Assembly (NCBI GenBank): GCA_034520745.1
Contig: JAXHNF010000003.1
Span: forward strand, 310,001-374,000
Source: Alkalibacterium sp034520745
Lineage (GTDB): Bacteria; Bacillota; Bacilli; Lactobacillales; Carnobacteriaceae_A
Length of the DNA: 64,000 nt
Direction of reading: 5' to 3'
Below, piece by piece: positions 9,201 to 20,153 of this stretch (the first letter of the stretch is position 1; each line of letters starts with the position of its first letter). The notes below the pieces were generated by a model. It did not search any database and was not told the DNA's origin. It was given only the letters and a program-made list of their open reading frames with translations. The position numbers and the translations under genes are program-made.

Positions 9201-10920
9201 TTAATACTCACCTTGATTCTTAATAATCTCCATAACTACGTCGACATAATCTGCATCATCTTCTAAATAATTCACAACTACATTTCTAACTCTGCGTTCT
9301 TTTATTTTATTCCCTTTCCAGCCATCAGGGATGTTTAACCTGTAACTCTTTATCCAAAGCCATGACAATACCCTCTTTTGCATTGAGATTATCATACAGT
9401 GCTCTTTTACCAATAGTATTGATCGTTTTCGGATAACTCTCTCAGATTGTGTCGGATCTTTTACTTTCCGGCTTAATTCTATTACTTGTTGAAGGTATTC
9501 CTTGTAATTATCAACTTGCTCTTTTCTGAACCGTATAATTCTCATCGTAGAAGTACCGACATCTTCTCATAGTATTTTCGGATTCGTCGGTGTTTCATCT
9601 GTGATCAACTTCCGAACATTGTTTTTCGATGGCTCTGCTACTGCTTCCGTGATCATTCTTGCATACCTTCAGGAAGGGATTTCAAGGGCTCTTCTCCTTT
9701 AAAATCCAGTAAGTCAATGAGTGTCATATCTCCTTGAAGGCAGAGATCCTTTCTGCTGTCTTTTGCAGAGATGTAAGAATCGATAAGGTGGCGCATGCCG
9801 CCTTCATAGCTTTTCAGATCGATGTAGTCTTCCAGCAGCATGCATGACTTCTCGTCTGACATTGTCATAATACTTAGTAGCGTCACTATTTCTCTGATTT
9901 CTTGATTCGTAAATCCTGCTTCATGCATATCGTTGGCTGTATTGGCATACGCACGGATGAAGGCTGTCACATGCTGTAAAGCGCCACTCTTTTAGCTTCA
10001 TTATTCTTTACTGCCTCGCTGTCTAGCGTATCCTCAGCGACGAAGTATCTGATATAAGCTAAAAAGTGTCTTTGGTGGTGCTGACAGGCTCGAAGAGAGC
10101 TTCCAGACTCTCGTACGCCGTTTCCAGACGTTCTCTTGCACTGTCCAGTCGGTTTGACAGTAAGCCTTTGATATCTTCTTCATCATATTCTTTCAAATGC
10201 TTCAGAAGTATAATCTTCAACTGACTGTTCCAAGCTTTTAAATAAATCTTTACTAGTCAATAATATACCCATAGTCTTTATCTTCACTGTCCAGACGGTT
10301 TACATCGGCATATTGCCTGGAAAAGACCGTGATCCCTCATACTTTTATCGATAGTAGAGTATGTTGCAGGCGGTGCGTCAAAGCCTGTAAGAAGTTTGTC
10401 CAGAACGATCAACAGCTTCATATGCGCTGGTTCATCTATAAACTGTTTTTTGTGCTTCTGTTTCGAAGTCCTCAGGAGTTCTTTCCATTCAGCATCTGCT
10501 TGATAGATTTCATATTTTTCCAATGTTTTCCGTGTTCTGCATCTTCCCCTGTCTGTCTCACCTTTGATATCTGATATTTGAGGTGAATAAGAAGTAACAA
10601 TCGCACATTTCTTGAATCCTTCTGACTGGAAGAGTCATAGTATTTACATGCCTCATAGATACTACCGGCAACGAGCATGGCATTCCCCTGGCCATTCTGA
10701 AGTCGGTTTTTCGGTTTCCATATCATAAATGATGTCAGTCACGATTCTAGCCAAGCGTGATTTAGAACTAAGTACTTTTTTGAAGCGTTCCCCATCTTTG
10801 CTTCAACTTGACTACGACATACTCTGTGAGTCCCTTTGTTTTTGCTTCAAACCATCTGATCGATTTTATCTTGAGAAGAACTCTCCGATCAAACGTCTCT
10901 GGCTTCATACTGAATATATA
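9201..10920 (-). pseudogene. hsdR: type I restriction enzyme subunit R (C-terminal half), decayed
   Basis: About 570 residues of HsdR remain in several frames. In order: FEAKTKGLTEYVV...RWGTLQK (10.9 kb), GNAMLVAGSIYEACKYY (10.66 kb), KLLIVLDKLLTGFDAPPATY and the SMRDHGLFQAICR motif of the second helicase domain (10.4 kb), then the helical domain (AFIRAYANTANDMHEAGFT, DYIDLKSYEGGMRHLIDSYI; 9.97-9.65 kb) and the C-terminal PDGWKGNKIKERRVR segment ending at 9201. The nuclease and first ATPase domain are missing: the sequence is cut at about 10,920 by the rlmD terminator. No hsdM or hsdS is in the window. This is a remnant and cannot restrict DNA. Confidence 0.85.
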
Positions 10921-10921
10921 T

Positions 10922-10972
10922 AAAAAAATCGTGTCAGTGAATTTTTTAAAACTCACTGACACGATTTATTAT
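10922..10972 (-). terminator. terminator of rlmD
   Basis: Thirteen-base perfect stem ATCGTGTCAGTGA/TCACTGACACGAT (928-940 and 953-965 of 10 kb), with a run of T on the minus strand. It ends the core operon and marks the junction with the AT-rich left region. Confidence 0.85.
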
Positions 10973-11019
10973 AATTTTTTTATTTTACTGTAAAAAAATT
11001 ATCTCCAAGTCTTTTCTTA

Positions 11020-12402
11020 CTATCTTGTTAACAATGTGACAGATTTCACGTGACTCGTCTGAGGGAACATGTCGACGGGCTGTATTTTCTCAGCCGTATA
11101 GCCGCCTTCGACGAGTAAAGCCAAGTCGCGGGCGAGTGTTGCCGGGTTGCAGCTGACGTAGACCATTTTCTTCGGTTTCATTTCCAGAACGGCATCGATG
11201 AATTGGCCCTCGAGGCCTTTTCTTGGCGGATCGACGACTAATAAGTCTGCCGAACGGCCGTCCTTGCTCCACTCCAGCATGACTTCTTCGGCGGCACCAA
11301 CTTGATACGTGACGTTTTCGATGGCGTTGAGTTCGGCGTTGCGTTTGGCGTCTTCGACAGCCGGTTCGATGAGTTCGATACCATAGACCTCTTTGGCTTT
11401 TTCTGCCAGGGCCAGGGTGATCGTGCCGATTCCGCTGTATGCATCGATCACAGTTTCTTCTCCGGTCAGGTCAGCGAATTCCAGTACTTTGCTGTAGAGG
11501 ACTTCTGCTTGAGACGTATTGACCTGGAAAAATGAACGATGAGAAATTTCAAATGTATGATCAAGCAGTTTATCATGATACTTGTCTTCACCATGAAGCA
11601 CGATGACTTCCTGTCCGAGGATGACGTTCGTTTTCTTAGGATTGACATTCTGAACGATGCTGACAACGTTTGGCAGCTCTTCAAGAATATCCGGAACGAT
11701 CTTGCTCACTGGGAACAGTTTCGGCGTACGGGTGACCAGGACGATCATCATTTCACCGGTGTGATACCCGCGGCGCACAAGAATATGACGCAGGTTTCCG
11801 GTGTTGTCTTTTTCATTATAAGGTTTCACGTTATAGGTTCGCATGATGTCACGCACCGTGACGATAGCTTTGTCGATTTCCGGATCCTGGATTTTGAAGT
11901 CTTCCATCGGGATCAGGTCATGGCTGTTCTTTCTGTAAACCCCGGTTTCCAGTTTCCCTTTGTGTTTTCGGACAGGAATCTGGGCTTTGTTGCGGTAGCC
12001 GAAAGGATTTTCCATGCCGATAACGTCATAAACGGGGACGTCCGGCAGCTTGGCGATTTTCTCCATGACATTCTCGACTTGATTCTTCTTGAATGTGAGC
12101 TGAGCTTGGTATGTTAAATGCTGCAGAGGCATCGTGCCAGTCTGGGCATAAGCCTTGTCCTTTACTTCGACACGGTCCGGGCTTCTTTTGATGATTTTTT
12201 CCAGTTTTCCGATACCGAAGCTTTTACCCACTTTGATCACTTTGAACTCAACAGTTTCACCGATCAGTGCGCCTTCGATGAAGAGCGGATAGTCTTCTAT
12301 TTTGGCTATGCCAAGCCCTTCGTGCGTCAGATCGACGACGTTTGCCTGATGTGTTTCATTTTTCTTTACGGGTGCACTGAATTTCTTCTTGTCATTACTC
12401 AT
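11020..12402 (-). CDS. rlmD: 23S rRNA (uracil-5-)-methyltransferase, RlmD/RlmCD type
   Basis: A complete 460-residue class I methyltransferase that makes 5-methyluridine in 23S rRNA from S-adenosylmethionine. An N-terminal TRAM RNA-binding domain (residues about 15-75, VVDLTHEGLGIAKIEDYPLF) is followed by the catalytic domain with the SAM-binding DAYSGIGTI motif (about 315), VVDPPRKG (about 392) and the catalytic cysteine loop VSCNPATLARDL (about 420). The ATG at 12402 follows AAGAAGGAG. The gene ends the pcrA-to-rlmD block common in Bacilli and has its own terminator. Gram-positive versions often modify two uridines (RlmCD); which sites are used here is not visible. Confidence 0.93.
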   Translation of the reverse strand: MSNDKKKFSAPVKKNETHQANVVDLTHEGLGIAKIEDYPLFIEGALIGETVEFKVIKVGKSFGIGKLEKIIKRSPDRVEVKDKAYAQTGTMPLQHLTYQAQLTFKKNQVENVMEKIAKLPDVPVYDVIGMENPFGYRNKAQIPVRKHKGKLETGVYRKNSHDLIPMEDFKIQDPEIDKAIVTVRDIMRTYNVKPYNEKDNTGNLRHILVRRGYHTGEMMIVLVTRTPKLFPVSKIVPDILEELPNVVSIVQNVNPKKTNVILGQEVIVLHGEDKYHDKLLDHTFEISHRSFFQVNTSQAEVLYSKVLEFADLTGEETVIDAYSGIGTITLALAEKAKEVYGIELIEPAVEDAKRNAELNAIENVTYQVGAAEEVMLEWSKDGRSADLLVVDPPRKGLEGQFIDAVLEMKPKKMVYVSCNPATLARDLALLVEGGYTAEKIQPVDMFPQTSHVKSVTLLTR

Positions 12403-12507
12403 AAATTTCTCCTTCTTTTACCTGCCGGGATTAAATTGATCTGTTACTTCGATTATACAGCTTATGCCTGAAAAACGAAAACGCACAGGGATCAACTGTG
12501 CGTTTTT

Positions 12508-13549
12508 CTATTCCTTCTTCTTTATTCGTTGCTCTTGTTCTTCTTTGTCTTCCAGCAGCGAGACGTTTTTCTTGAATTCCTCTTCTTTTTCTTCGGTCAT
12601 CAGATCTCGTGCGTTGATGGACAGATTCACTCGGTCCAGATCAGTGATGATCTCAATATGCTGCTGGTACATCGTGAATTCAGCGGGAGCATCCCCGCCG
12701 TATTCCCCGTCGATGTTGATCATGAGCGGCTGATTGTTCTGCGTTTCAGCTTTGACGTAACGTGTTTTTTTATAAAGGACCTTGGGATGATGGATATGCT
12801 TGCCGTCGTTCATCAGCAGGGTGATCAGCCGCAGGATTTCCGCAAAGTTCGTGGTCTTGACGACGATCAGCGTGAACATGCCGTCATCCCAGGGCTTGTC
12901 CGGAGCGATTTTTTCAAAGCCGCCCACGGAATTGGTCAATGCCACAAAGACCAAAGAGGCGATGCCTTCATAGACACCGTCATCATACGTGATTTTGACC
13001 GGGACTTTACCTACTCGAGGTAAAAGTTCTGCACCTTTTACAAAGTAAGCAAGCGAACCGAATAAGGATTTCATATTGGCCGGCACGTCATAAGTCACCT
13101 CGGTCAGAAAGCCGGCAGCACCGATGTTCATGAAAAACTTGTCTTCGCTGTCTGTTTTGACTCTACCGATATCCATATGGACCGTCTGATTTTTATGGAT
13201 CAGCTGGGCGGCTTTCACAAAATCATACCGAGGGATCTTTAGCGCCCGGGCATAATCATTGCGTCGTTCCGGCTGGGATGATGGCCAGTTTGGGACGGGG
13301 ACCATAGGGCGACATGCCGTTGATCACTTCGTTGATCGTCCCGTCACCGCCGGCTGCCACGATCAGGTCGAAGCCTTCTCTTGTGCAGCGGTCCGCTTCC
13401 GTCTGTGCACTGAGCGGCGTGGGCGTGGTGCAGTAAGCACTGGTATCATAGCCCGCTTTTTCATATTCGATCAGAATATCTGGTATCTGTCTTTTCAATG
13501 TTTCACGACCGGATGTCGGATTATAAATCACGCGTGCGCGTTTTCTCAC
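12508..13549 (-). CDS. dgkB: diacylglycerol/lipid kinase, one frame break
   Basis: A 346-residue DAGK-family kinase in two frames. It phosphorylates diacylglycerol released by lipoteichoic acid synthesis and returns it to phospholipid metabolism. The ATP-binding motif VAAGGDGTINEVINGM is at residues about 66-81, and the GTTNDYAR motif is cut by the frame break: GTT is in one frame and NDYARAL in the other. One extra C near 13,262 explains it, which points to a read error. The C-terminal half (LPRVGKVPVKITYDDG, NIDGEYGGDAP) is normal for the soluble DgkB type. It sits between gatB and rlmD, as in staphylococci and enterococci. The ltaS gene in this window would be its metabolic partner. Confidence 0.88.
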
Positions 13550-13578
13550 CTTACATCCACCCCCTTTTTCTGCTGTCC

Positions 13579-15013
13579 TTAACGTTTGTCCATTTCTTCT
13601 TTAAGAAGTTTGTTGACGACGCCCGGGTTGGCTTTACCTCGGGTCTGTTTCATGACGTTCCCGACCAGAAAGCCTAAGGCACGGTCTTTGCCGTTCTTGT
13701 AGTCTTCAATGGACTGCTCATTGTTGTCCAGCGTTTCTGATATGATCGGCAGCAGTTTGGCCGGATCACTCAACTGGACCCAACCTTTGTCTTCCACAAG
13801 TGCTTTGACATCGTCACTGCCTTTGGTGATCAGTTCTTTGAACACTTTTTTAGCGATCTTGGACGAGATCGTACCGTCTGCAATCAGATTGATCATTTCA
13901 GCCAGCGCTTTAGGCGTGAGTGCGGTTTCGTGCAGTTCCAGATGCTCGCTGTTCAAGTAGGCAGACACTTCGCCCATCAGCCAGTTTGAGGCCTGTTTAG
14001 GGTCCGCGCCGTGCTCGACTGTTTCCTGAAAGAAATCTGACATTTCGACGGTTGCCGTAAGAACCACAGCATCGTATTCAGGCAGTTTGTATTCCTTGAC
14101 ATATCTCATCTGACGTTCTTTCGGCATTTCCGGCAGAGATGCTCTCACATCACTGATCCAGTCTTCACTGATTTCCAGGTTCGGAATGTCCGGCTCAGGG
14201 AAGTAGCGGTAGTCACTGGATCCTTCTTTGACACGCATCAGGATCGTTTCGCCGGTGGTTTCATCAAAACGACGTGTTTCCTGCTGGATCGATCCGCCGG
14301 TATTCAGGATCTTTTCCTGTCTCTTGATTTCATGTTCCAGACCTTTTCTCACGTTGTTGAAGGAGTTCAGGTTTTTGAGTTCCGTTTTGGTCCCGAATTC
14401 TTCCTGGCCGACCGGACGCAGGGAAATATTCGCGTCACAGCGCATGGAGCCTTCCTGCATCTTCACATCAGAAACACCTGTAAATTGAATCAGCTGCTTG
14501 ACCGTATCCAGATAAGCCTGTGCTTCTTCCGGTGAACGCATGTCCGCTTCTGAAACGATCTCGATCAGCGGGGTCCCTTGACGGTTCAAGTCGACATAAG
14601 AAGAGCCATCGTCACCGTGTGTGTTTTTCCCGGCATCTTCTTCCAGGTGCACACGTTCGATCCGGATTTTTTTCTTCTCGCCTTTAACGTCAATTTCGAT
14701 CCAGCCGTCAAAACCGATGGGCTTATCGAACTGAGAGATCTGATAGGCTTTGGGGTTATCCGGGTAGAAATAGTTTTTACGGTCCAACTTGGTACTGACT
14801 GGCAATGCCGCAGTTCAATGTCAAAGCGGCTTTCATCCCGAATTCGATCGCACGCTTGTTGACTACGGGAAGGACACCTGGATGTCCCCAGTCAATGACG
14901 TTTGTATTCGTGTTCGGTTCTGCACCAAAATGAGCAGGAGACGGGGAGAACATTTTAGAATCGGTTTTCAATTCCACGTGGACTTCCAAGCCTATAACGG
15001 GTTCTAAATTCAT
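13579..15013 (-). CDS. gatB: Asp/Glu-tRNA amidotransferase subunit B, one frame break
   Basis: About 478 residues, the usual GatB length. GatB is the kinase and tRNA-binding subunit that activates Glu-tRNA(Gln) or Asp-tRNA(Asn) before amide transfer. The N-terminus (MNLEPVIGLEVHVELKTDSKMF) and the core (KNYFYPDNPKAYQISQFDKPIG, DLNRQGTPLIEIVSE, MRCDANISLRP) are classical, and the C-terminal YqeY-like tail (KANPGVVNKLLKEEM) is present. The frame breaks near 14,800, where one extra base separates ALTLNCGIAS from STKLDRKNY. It follows gatA by three bases and precedes dgkB by about 30, one operon. Confidence 0.95.
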
Positions 15014-15016
15014 CGT

Positions 15017-16484
15017 TTATTCTCCTCCTTTGAATGATGGTTTTTTCGTGTAATGATCGGTTTCTTTCTCGAAAGCATAGGCCGTTCTGTAGATCGTCTT
15101 CTCATCGAAGTGTTTTCCGATGATCTGCATCCCGACCGGCATGTCGTTTGAGAATCCGCATGGGACAGACAGTGACGGAACACCAGCCAGATTCACTGGA
15201 ACGGTGAGGATATCAGACATATACATGGCGATAGGGTCTTCGACTTTGCCGCCGATCTCGAAGGCCGTCGAAGTGGTCGTCGGTGCAACCAGCACGTCCA
15301 CGTCCTCAAACGCTTTTTCAAAGTCACGTCGGATAAGTGTTCGGGCCTGTGCCGCTTTCTTGAAGTGGGCATCGTAGAAGCCGGAGCTCAATGAGAAAGT
15401 CCCAAGCATGATGCGACGCTTCACTTCCTTGCCGAAGCCTTCAGAGCGTGACTTGATGTAGATATCTTCAAGCGATTCGATATTCTCCGAACGGTAACCG
15501 TACCTTATCCCGTCAAAACGCTGAAGGTTGCTCGATGCTTCCGACGACGCGATGATGTAGTAGGCCGGGATGCCGTATTTGGAATGCGGCAAGCTGACTT
15601 CCACGATCTCCGCACCCATTTTTTTCGTAAAGAGCAAGGGCTTCGCGCACAGCGTCTATGACGCCTGTTTCCTGAGCATCTTCATGGAAATATTCTTCGG
15701 GAACGCCGATGCGCAGACCCTTGACGCCCATGTCGATATCCTCAGTAAAATCAGGTGTTTCTCCGCGGTAAGAGGTCGAATCCTTCTCATCTGTGCCGCT
15801 GATCGCATTCAGAACAAGTGCGTTGTCCTTGACCGTACGTGTGAACGGACCTATCTGATCCAGACTCGAGGCAAAAGCGATCAGACCATAACGGGACACG
15901 CGTCCATATGTAGGTTTCATGCCTACAAGACCGGTAAAGGCTGCGGGTTCACGGACAGAACCGCCCGTATCTGAACCAAGCGAGACAGGCACGAGCCCGG
16001 CTGCGACGGCTGCAGCAGATCCGCCTGATGAGCCTCCGGGTACCTTGTTCAGATCCCAGGGGTTACGGGTGACCTTAAACGCAGAGTTTTCCGTCTATCC
16101 GCCCATGGCAAATTCATCCATGTTCAGTTTACCGGCGATGATCATGCCGGCCTGTTTCAGTTTCTCGATAACGGTGGCATCATAAACCGGGACAAAATCC
16201 TCCAGCATTTTTGATGCTGCCGTGGTGGTCACACCTTTGGTCATCATATTATCTTTGATACCAATCGGCAGACCGCTTAAGACATTGCCCTTGTCTATGC
16301 CTTTTTCATCTGCTTCTCTGGCAGCTGTCAGGGCTTCTTCTTTGCTCAGCGTCAGAAAAGCGCCGATTTTCTCGTCTTTTTTCTCAATATTTTCAAAAAC
16401 GGATTCCATCAGTTCGACGGCTGTAAATTCCTTGTTCACTAATTTTTCATGCAGTTCTTCTAATGTATAGTCCAGAAAATTCAT
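15017..16484 (-). CDS. gatA: Asp/Glu-tRNA amidotransferase subunit A, with an in-frame stop and a frame break
   Basis: About 488 residues of the amidase-signature subunit that hydrolyses glutamine and delivers ammonia to GatB. The catalytic Lys (GLPIGIKDNM, residue about 79), cis-Ser (PGGSSGGSAAA) and nucleophilic Ser (GSDTGGSVREPAAF) are all present. Two faults interrupt it: a TAG at 16,096 in the otherwise unbroken frame (GG*TENSAF, one substitution from a serine TCG), and a frame shift near 15,625 in a run of seven T on the plus strand. Both look like read errors because the gene is essential wherever GlnRS is absent. The ATG at 16484 overlaps the gatC stop as TAATG. Confidence 0.93.
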
Positions 16485-16789
16485 TACGCTTCACTCCCTC
16501 CATTGTCAAACATGGCAGGTACTTCGATATAGCCATCTTTACGTGTTTTAACGTTCTTGAACAGGTCTTCCCTGTCTGTTCCTTTTTGGACCTTGTCTTC
16601 TCTCCACACATTCGTCTGAGGCAGGCCGTGATAGGTCCCTTCGATACCTTCCGTATCTAAAGCATCCAGCTGTTCCACCATTTCAACGATCTGATCCAGT
16701 TCTTTCGTTATCGGGTGGATCGCTTTTTCGTCAAATTCCAGTTTTGCCAGTTTAGCTACCTGTTTGACTGTTTCTTCGTTTATAGCCAT
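16484..16789 (-). CDS. gatC: Asp/Glu-tRNA amidotransferase subunit C
   Basis: A complete subunit of 101 residues that wraps around GatA and GatB and stabilises the complex. The typical start MAINEETVKQVAKLAKLEF and the C-terminal VPAMFDNGG are seen. A longer frame reaches 16831, but the ATG at 16789 has AAAGGACGG just upstream and matches the family start. It overlaps gatA by one base and lies about 40 bases after camS, so camS-gatCAB-dgkB-rlmD is probably one transcript. Confidence 0.93.
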   Translation of the reverse strand: MAINEETVKQVAKLAKLEFDEKAIHPITKELDQIVEMVEQLDALDTEGIEGTYHGLPQTNVWREDKVQKGTDREDLFKNVKTRKDGYIEVPAMFDNGGSEA

Positions 16790-16827
16790 GTTATCCGTCC
16801 TTTCGTCTGCTTGAATTGGTCCATCTA

Positions 16828-18097
16828 TCAATTAAAGATGTACACGTCATATTCTTCCTGCTCGGCTTCCCGGTTGAGGTAGGATTCCATACCGTTGAGT
16901 GACTCGACATTTATCTGAGTGGGAACATTGCCGGGAAGGAATGTCTTGCCGGCTTCATTGAGGAACTGCGTAAATGCAATGATCTCTCCCTTGCCGTAAA
17001 ACTGTGTATTGACCGTTATCTCCAGATTCGTTATCTGGTCTTCGCTGTAGTGTCCAATGCCGGTCACGCCGCTTATATTAGGGAAGAAGCCTTCGACTTC
17101 AGACCTGAAGTTGGCGAAGTTGTTGCCTTCCGCGCTCTGCATACCTTCCAGTGGAAAGACCAGTCTCTCTTCATTGATCATTTCCCAGTCATCGACTGAG
17201 GCTTCACCGCCTTCACTCAGGCCCTTGGCGATATACGTGCCGGGCGCCAAGTCATCTCTGGTTCGACTGTTCGTACAAGCCGATCATGACCGGGACGTTT
17301 TCCAGACCTTCGATGTTTCTGATGCGGGACGCGACGACATCACCCATCCGCTGCCCTTGTTCCAGAAGCTCTTCTCTTGATATCGACTGCTGATAGGTCG
17401 GGCCATACTGCTCGGTCTGATAATAGTCGACCGAGTTCAGTGCCAGACCGATGCTGACGCCGGCCAGCTCCAGGCCCTCTTCGGTCTGGACATAGAAATT
17501 CTGTTCGAGGAGCGAGTTCAGGTAGTTGGGCGTCCGTTCGCCGCTTTCGCTGTCGTCACTCGCCGGGGGGTTCAGTCCCTGATTCTGTTCATCGATCTCT
17601 TCTACTGGTTCCGTTTGTTCAGCCTGTTCGTTTTCTTCTGTGTCCTCTGTTTCCTCGTTTTCGTCACTTTCGTCTGTTTCATTATTTTCCTCAGGAAGCT
17701 GCTCTCTTCTCAGCCAGTTACTGACAAGCTCAGAAGACAAGTACTGACCTTCTTGGAAAAAATGACTGTCTGTAGGAAAATACTCCTGTGAGTGACGCAT
17801 CAGATCGATCTCGAACGTCCGCATATTCACACTGGAATTCAGACTGCGGGTGATGCCTCTGTTCTGACTCGGTGTATACGTGCCGTCTTCTGAAATGACT
17901 GGCCGGTAATAATCGTCATCCACTTGTTCGTCTATCGTTGTTGCTTCTTCTTCATCCAGCTGGTCGGCTGCTTCTTCGCTCTGATCTCCAGGGTTCTGAC
18001 CGTCTTCATCCGGGCCAGCGGGATCTGGAAAGATATCACAGGCGGAAAGAAACAGCGCTTGAGCTATGATCAAACTGAGAACTGTTTTCTTCTTCAC
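16828..18097 (-). CDS. camS: CamS-family sex-pheromone lipoprotein, one frame break
   Basis: About 422 residues. The N-terminus has a lipoprotein signal with lipobox LSAC (MKKKTVLSLIIAQALFLSAC), so it is anchored to the outer face of the membrane. A long acidic linker (about residues 25-75) precedes the CamS domain (RGITRSLNSSVNMRTFEIDL, GLALNSVDYYQTEQYG). An unusually Glu-rich insert lies near residues 140-185. The frame breaks near 17,250 (EQSNQR to LAPGTYIAKG), one extra base. The start is GTG at 18097. In enterococci and staphylococci the cleaved signal peptide of such proteins acts as a conjugation pheromone; the role of the mature protein is not known. Position between ligA and gatC is conserved. 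Confidence 0.88.
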
Positions 18098-18125
18098 GCG
18101 TTCTCACTCTCTATTCTATTCATTC

Positions 18126-20140
18126 TTATATCTCCTTAAGGGCTTGCTGTTCGGTCAGTATCGGTACGTCAAGTTCTTCTGCCTTTGTCAGTTTGCTGCC
18201 GGCATCTTCTCCGGCAATCAGGTAGTCGGTTTTTTTCGAGACACTTCCCGTGACTTTCGCTCCGAGATTCGTCAGTTTTTCTTTCAGCTCACTGCGGGTG
18301 AACTCTTTCCAGTTTCCCTGTAATGACAACAGTCTTGTCTGTAAAGAACGTGGATAACTGTTCGATTTCTTCTTTGCGTTTGCCTTTGTATGTCATGTTG
18401 ACGTCTGCTTCTTTAAGTTTTCTTAGAAGTTCTTCCACTTCATCCAGTTCGAAAAAGGCGTGTATGCTCTCAGCGATCGTTTCGCCTAGCCCCTCAATAT
18501 CTTCGATTGCTTCTTTGGATGCCTGTTTCAGTTCATCCATCGTGATGAATGTTTCAGCAAGCAGACGGGCGGCTTTGGCACCGACATGTCTGATACCCAG
18601 GCCGAATACCAGGCGTTCCAGTGAATTGGCTTTGGATTCCTCGATGGCCTGGAGAATGTTTTCGGCTGACTTGTCCGCAATTTTTTCAAGCGTCAAAAGC
18701 GCTTCTTTTTTCAGATAGTAGAGGTCTGACGGATCCTTGACGAGCGATTCATCATAAAGCTGTGCAACGATCCGTTCGCCGAGGCCATCGATGTTCATGG
18801 CATTGCGCGAAACAAAATGCGTCAGCTTTTCTTTTGCCTGAGCGGAACAGCCCGGATTCATACATCTCAAGGCGACTTCATCGTCCAGGTGCATCAGCTC
18901 GCTGTGACAGGCCGGACAGTGTGTCGGGTACGCATAAGGTTCACTGTCTTCTGGCCGCTTGTCTTTGTTCACTTTGACGACTTCCGGGATGATGTCTCCC
19001 GCTTTGCGCACGACGACCGTGTCATGGAGGCGGATATCCTTTTCTTTCATCAGATCGATATTATGCAGACTGGCCCGCTGGACGGTGGTCCCTGCCAGCT
19101 GGACCGGATCCATGATCGCTGTCGGCGTCACGACACCCGTGCGCCCGACTGACCATTCGACGGCATGAAGCAGGGTCTCCGCTTCTTCCGCAGGGAACTT
19201 GTAGGCGATCGCCCACCGCGGGGCCTTGACTGTAAAGCCGGCTTCTGCCTGATTTGACAGTTCATTAACCTTGATGACGATCCCGTCAATTTCATAAGGA
19301 AGATCCGTTCTCTTTTCCTGATATTCCTCAACAAAACTCCAGACGTCTTCGACCGATTCAAATACACGGCGGAGGGGATTTGTTTTCAGCCCCAAGTCGT
19401 CGAGCAGATCCAGTGCTTCTGACTGGCTTTCGACTTCTTTTCCGTCCAGCTGCGCAAGCGAATAGAGGAAGACGCTCAAGTTTCTCTGACGCCGTCACTT
19501 TCGGATCCAGGTTTCGTATCGTTCCGGCGGCGGCGTTTCTTGGATTGGCAAAGACCGCTTCTCCCTGGTCTTCACGCTTCTGATTGAGTGCAACGAAGGA
19601 TGACTTAGGCATGAAGATCTCCCCTCGAGCTTCGAGTGTCAGGGGTTCTTTTAATGAGAGCGGGATGGATCTGATCGCTTTGACATTGGCTGTGACGTTC
19701 TCGCCGACGGTACCGTCTCCTCTTGTCACAGCCTGCTTGAACTGGCCGTTTTCGTATTTCAGGGAAACGGCCAGGCCGTCCATTTTCAGTTCACAGTGAT
19801 ACGTATAAGCACCGTCGATCAGCTCTGAAACACGACGGTCGAAATCTTTCAGTTCTTCTTTGGAGAAGGCATTATCCAAACTCAGCATCGGCAGATCGTG
19901 TTCGACCTTCTCAAAGCCTTCCAGAAGTGTCCCGCCCACTCGCTGAGTCGGTGAATCATTTTTGATCAGTGTCGGATAGGTTTCTTCAATTTCGACGAGT
20001 TCTCTGTATAATCGGTCATAGTCTTCGTCCGGTATAGTCGGCTCATCCTTGACGTAGTATTCATGACTATATTGGTTGAGCAGCGTAACCAGTTCATCCA
20101 CACGGTTTTTTGCCTGATCAAAGGTCATTTCTTCAGTCAT
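18126..20140 (-). CDS. ligA: NAD-dependent DNA ligase, two frame breaks
   Basis: About 671 residues, the normal length. It seals nicks using NAD+. The adenylation lysine is in ELKMDGLAVSL, followed by the OB-fold (WSVGRTGVVTPTA), the four-cysteine zinc finger (CPACH...CMNPGC), helix-hairpin-helix repeats and a C-terminal BRCT domain (KTVVITGNWKEFTRSELKE). Frames break near 19,487 (TAS to NLSVFLYS) and near 18,330 inside the BRCT, each explained by one extra base. The ATG at 20140 follows GAAAGGAT; longer frames upstream overlap pcrA. It is 13 bases downstream of pcrA, so the two are co-transcribed. Confidence 0.95.
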
Positions 20141-20153
20141 TGGACTATCCTTT

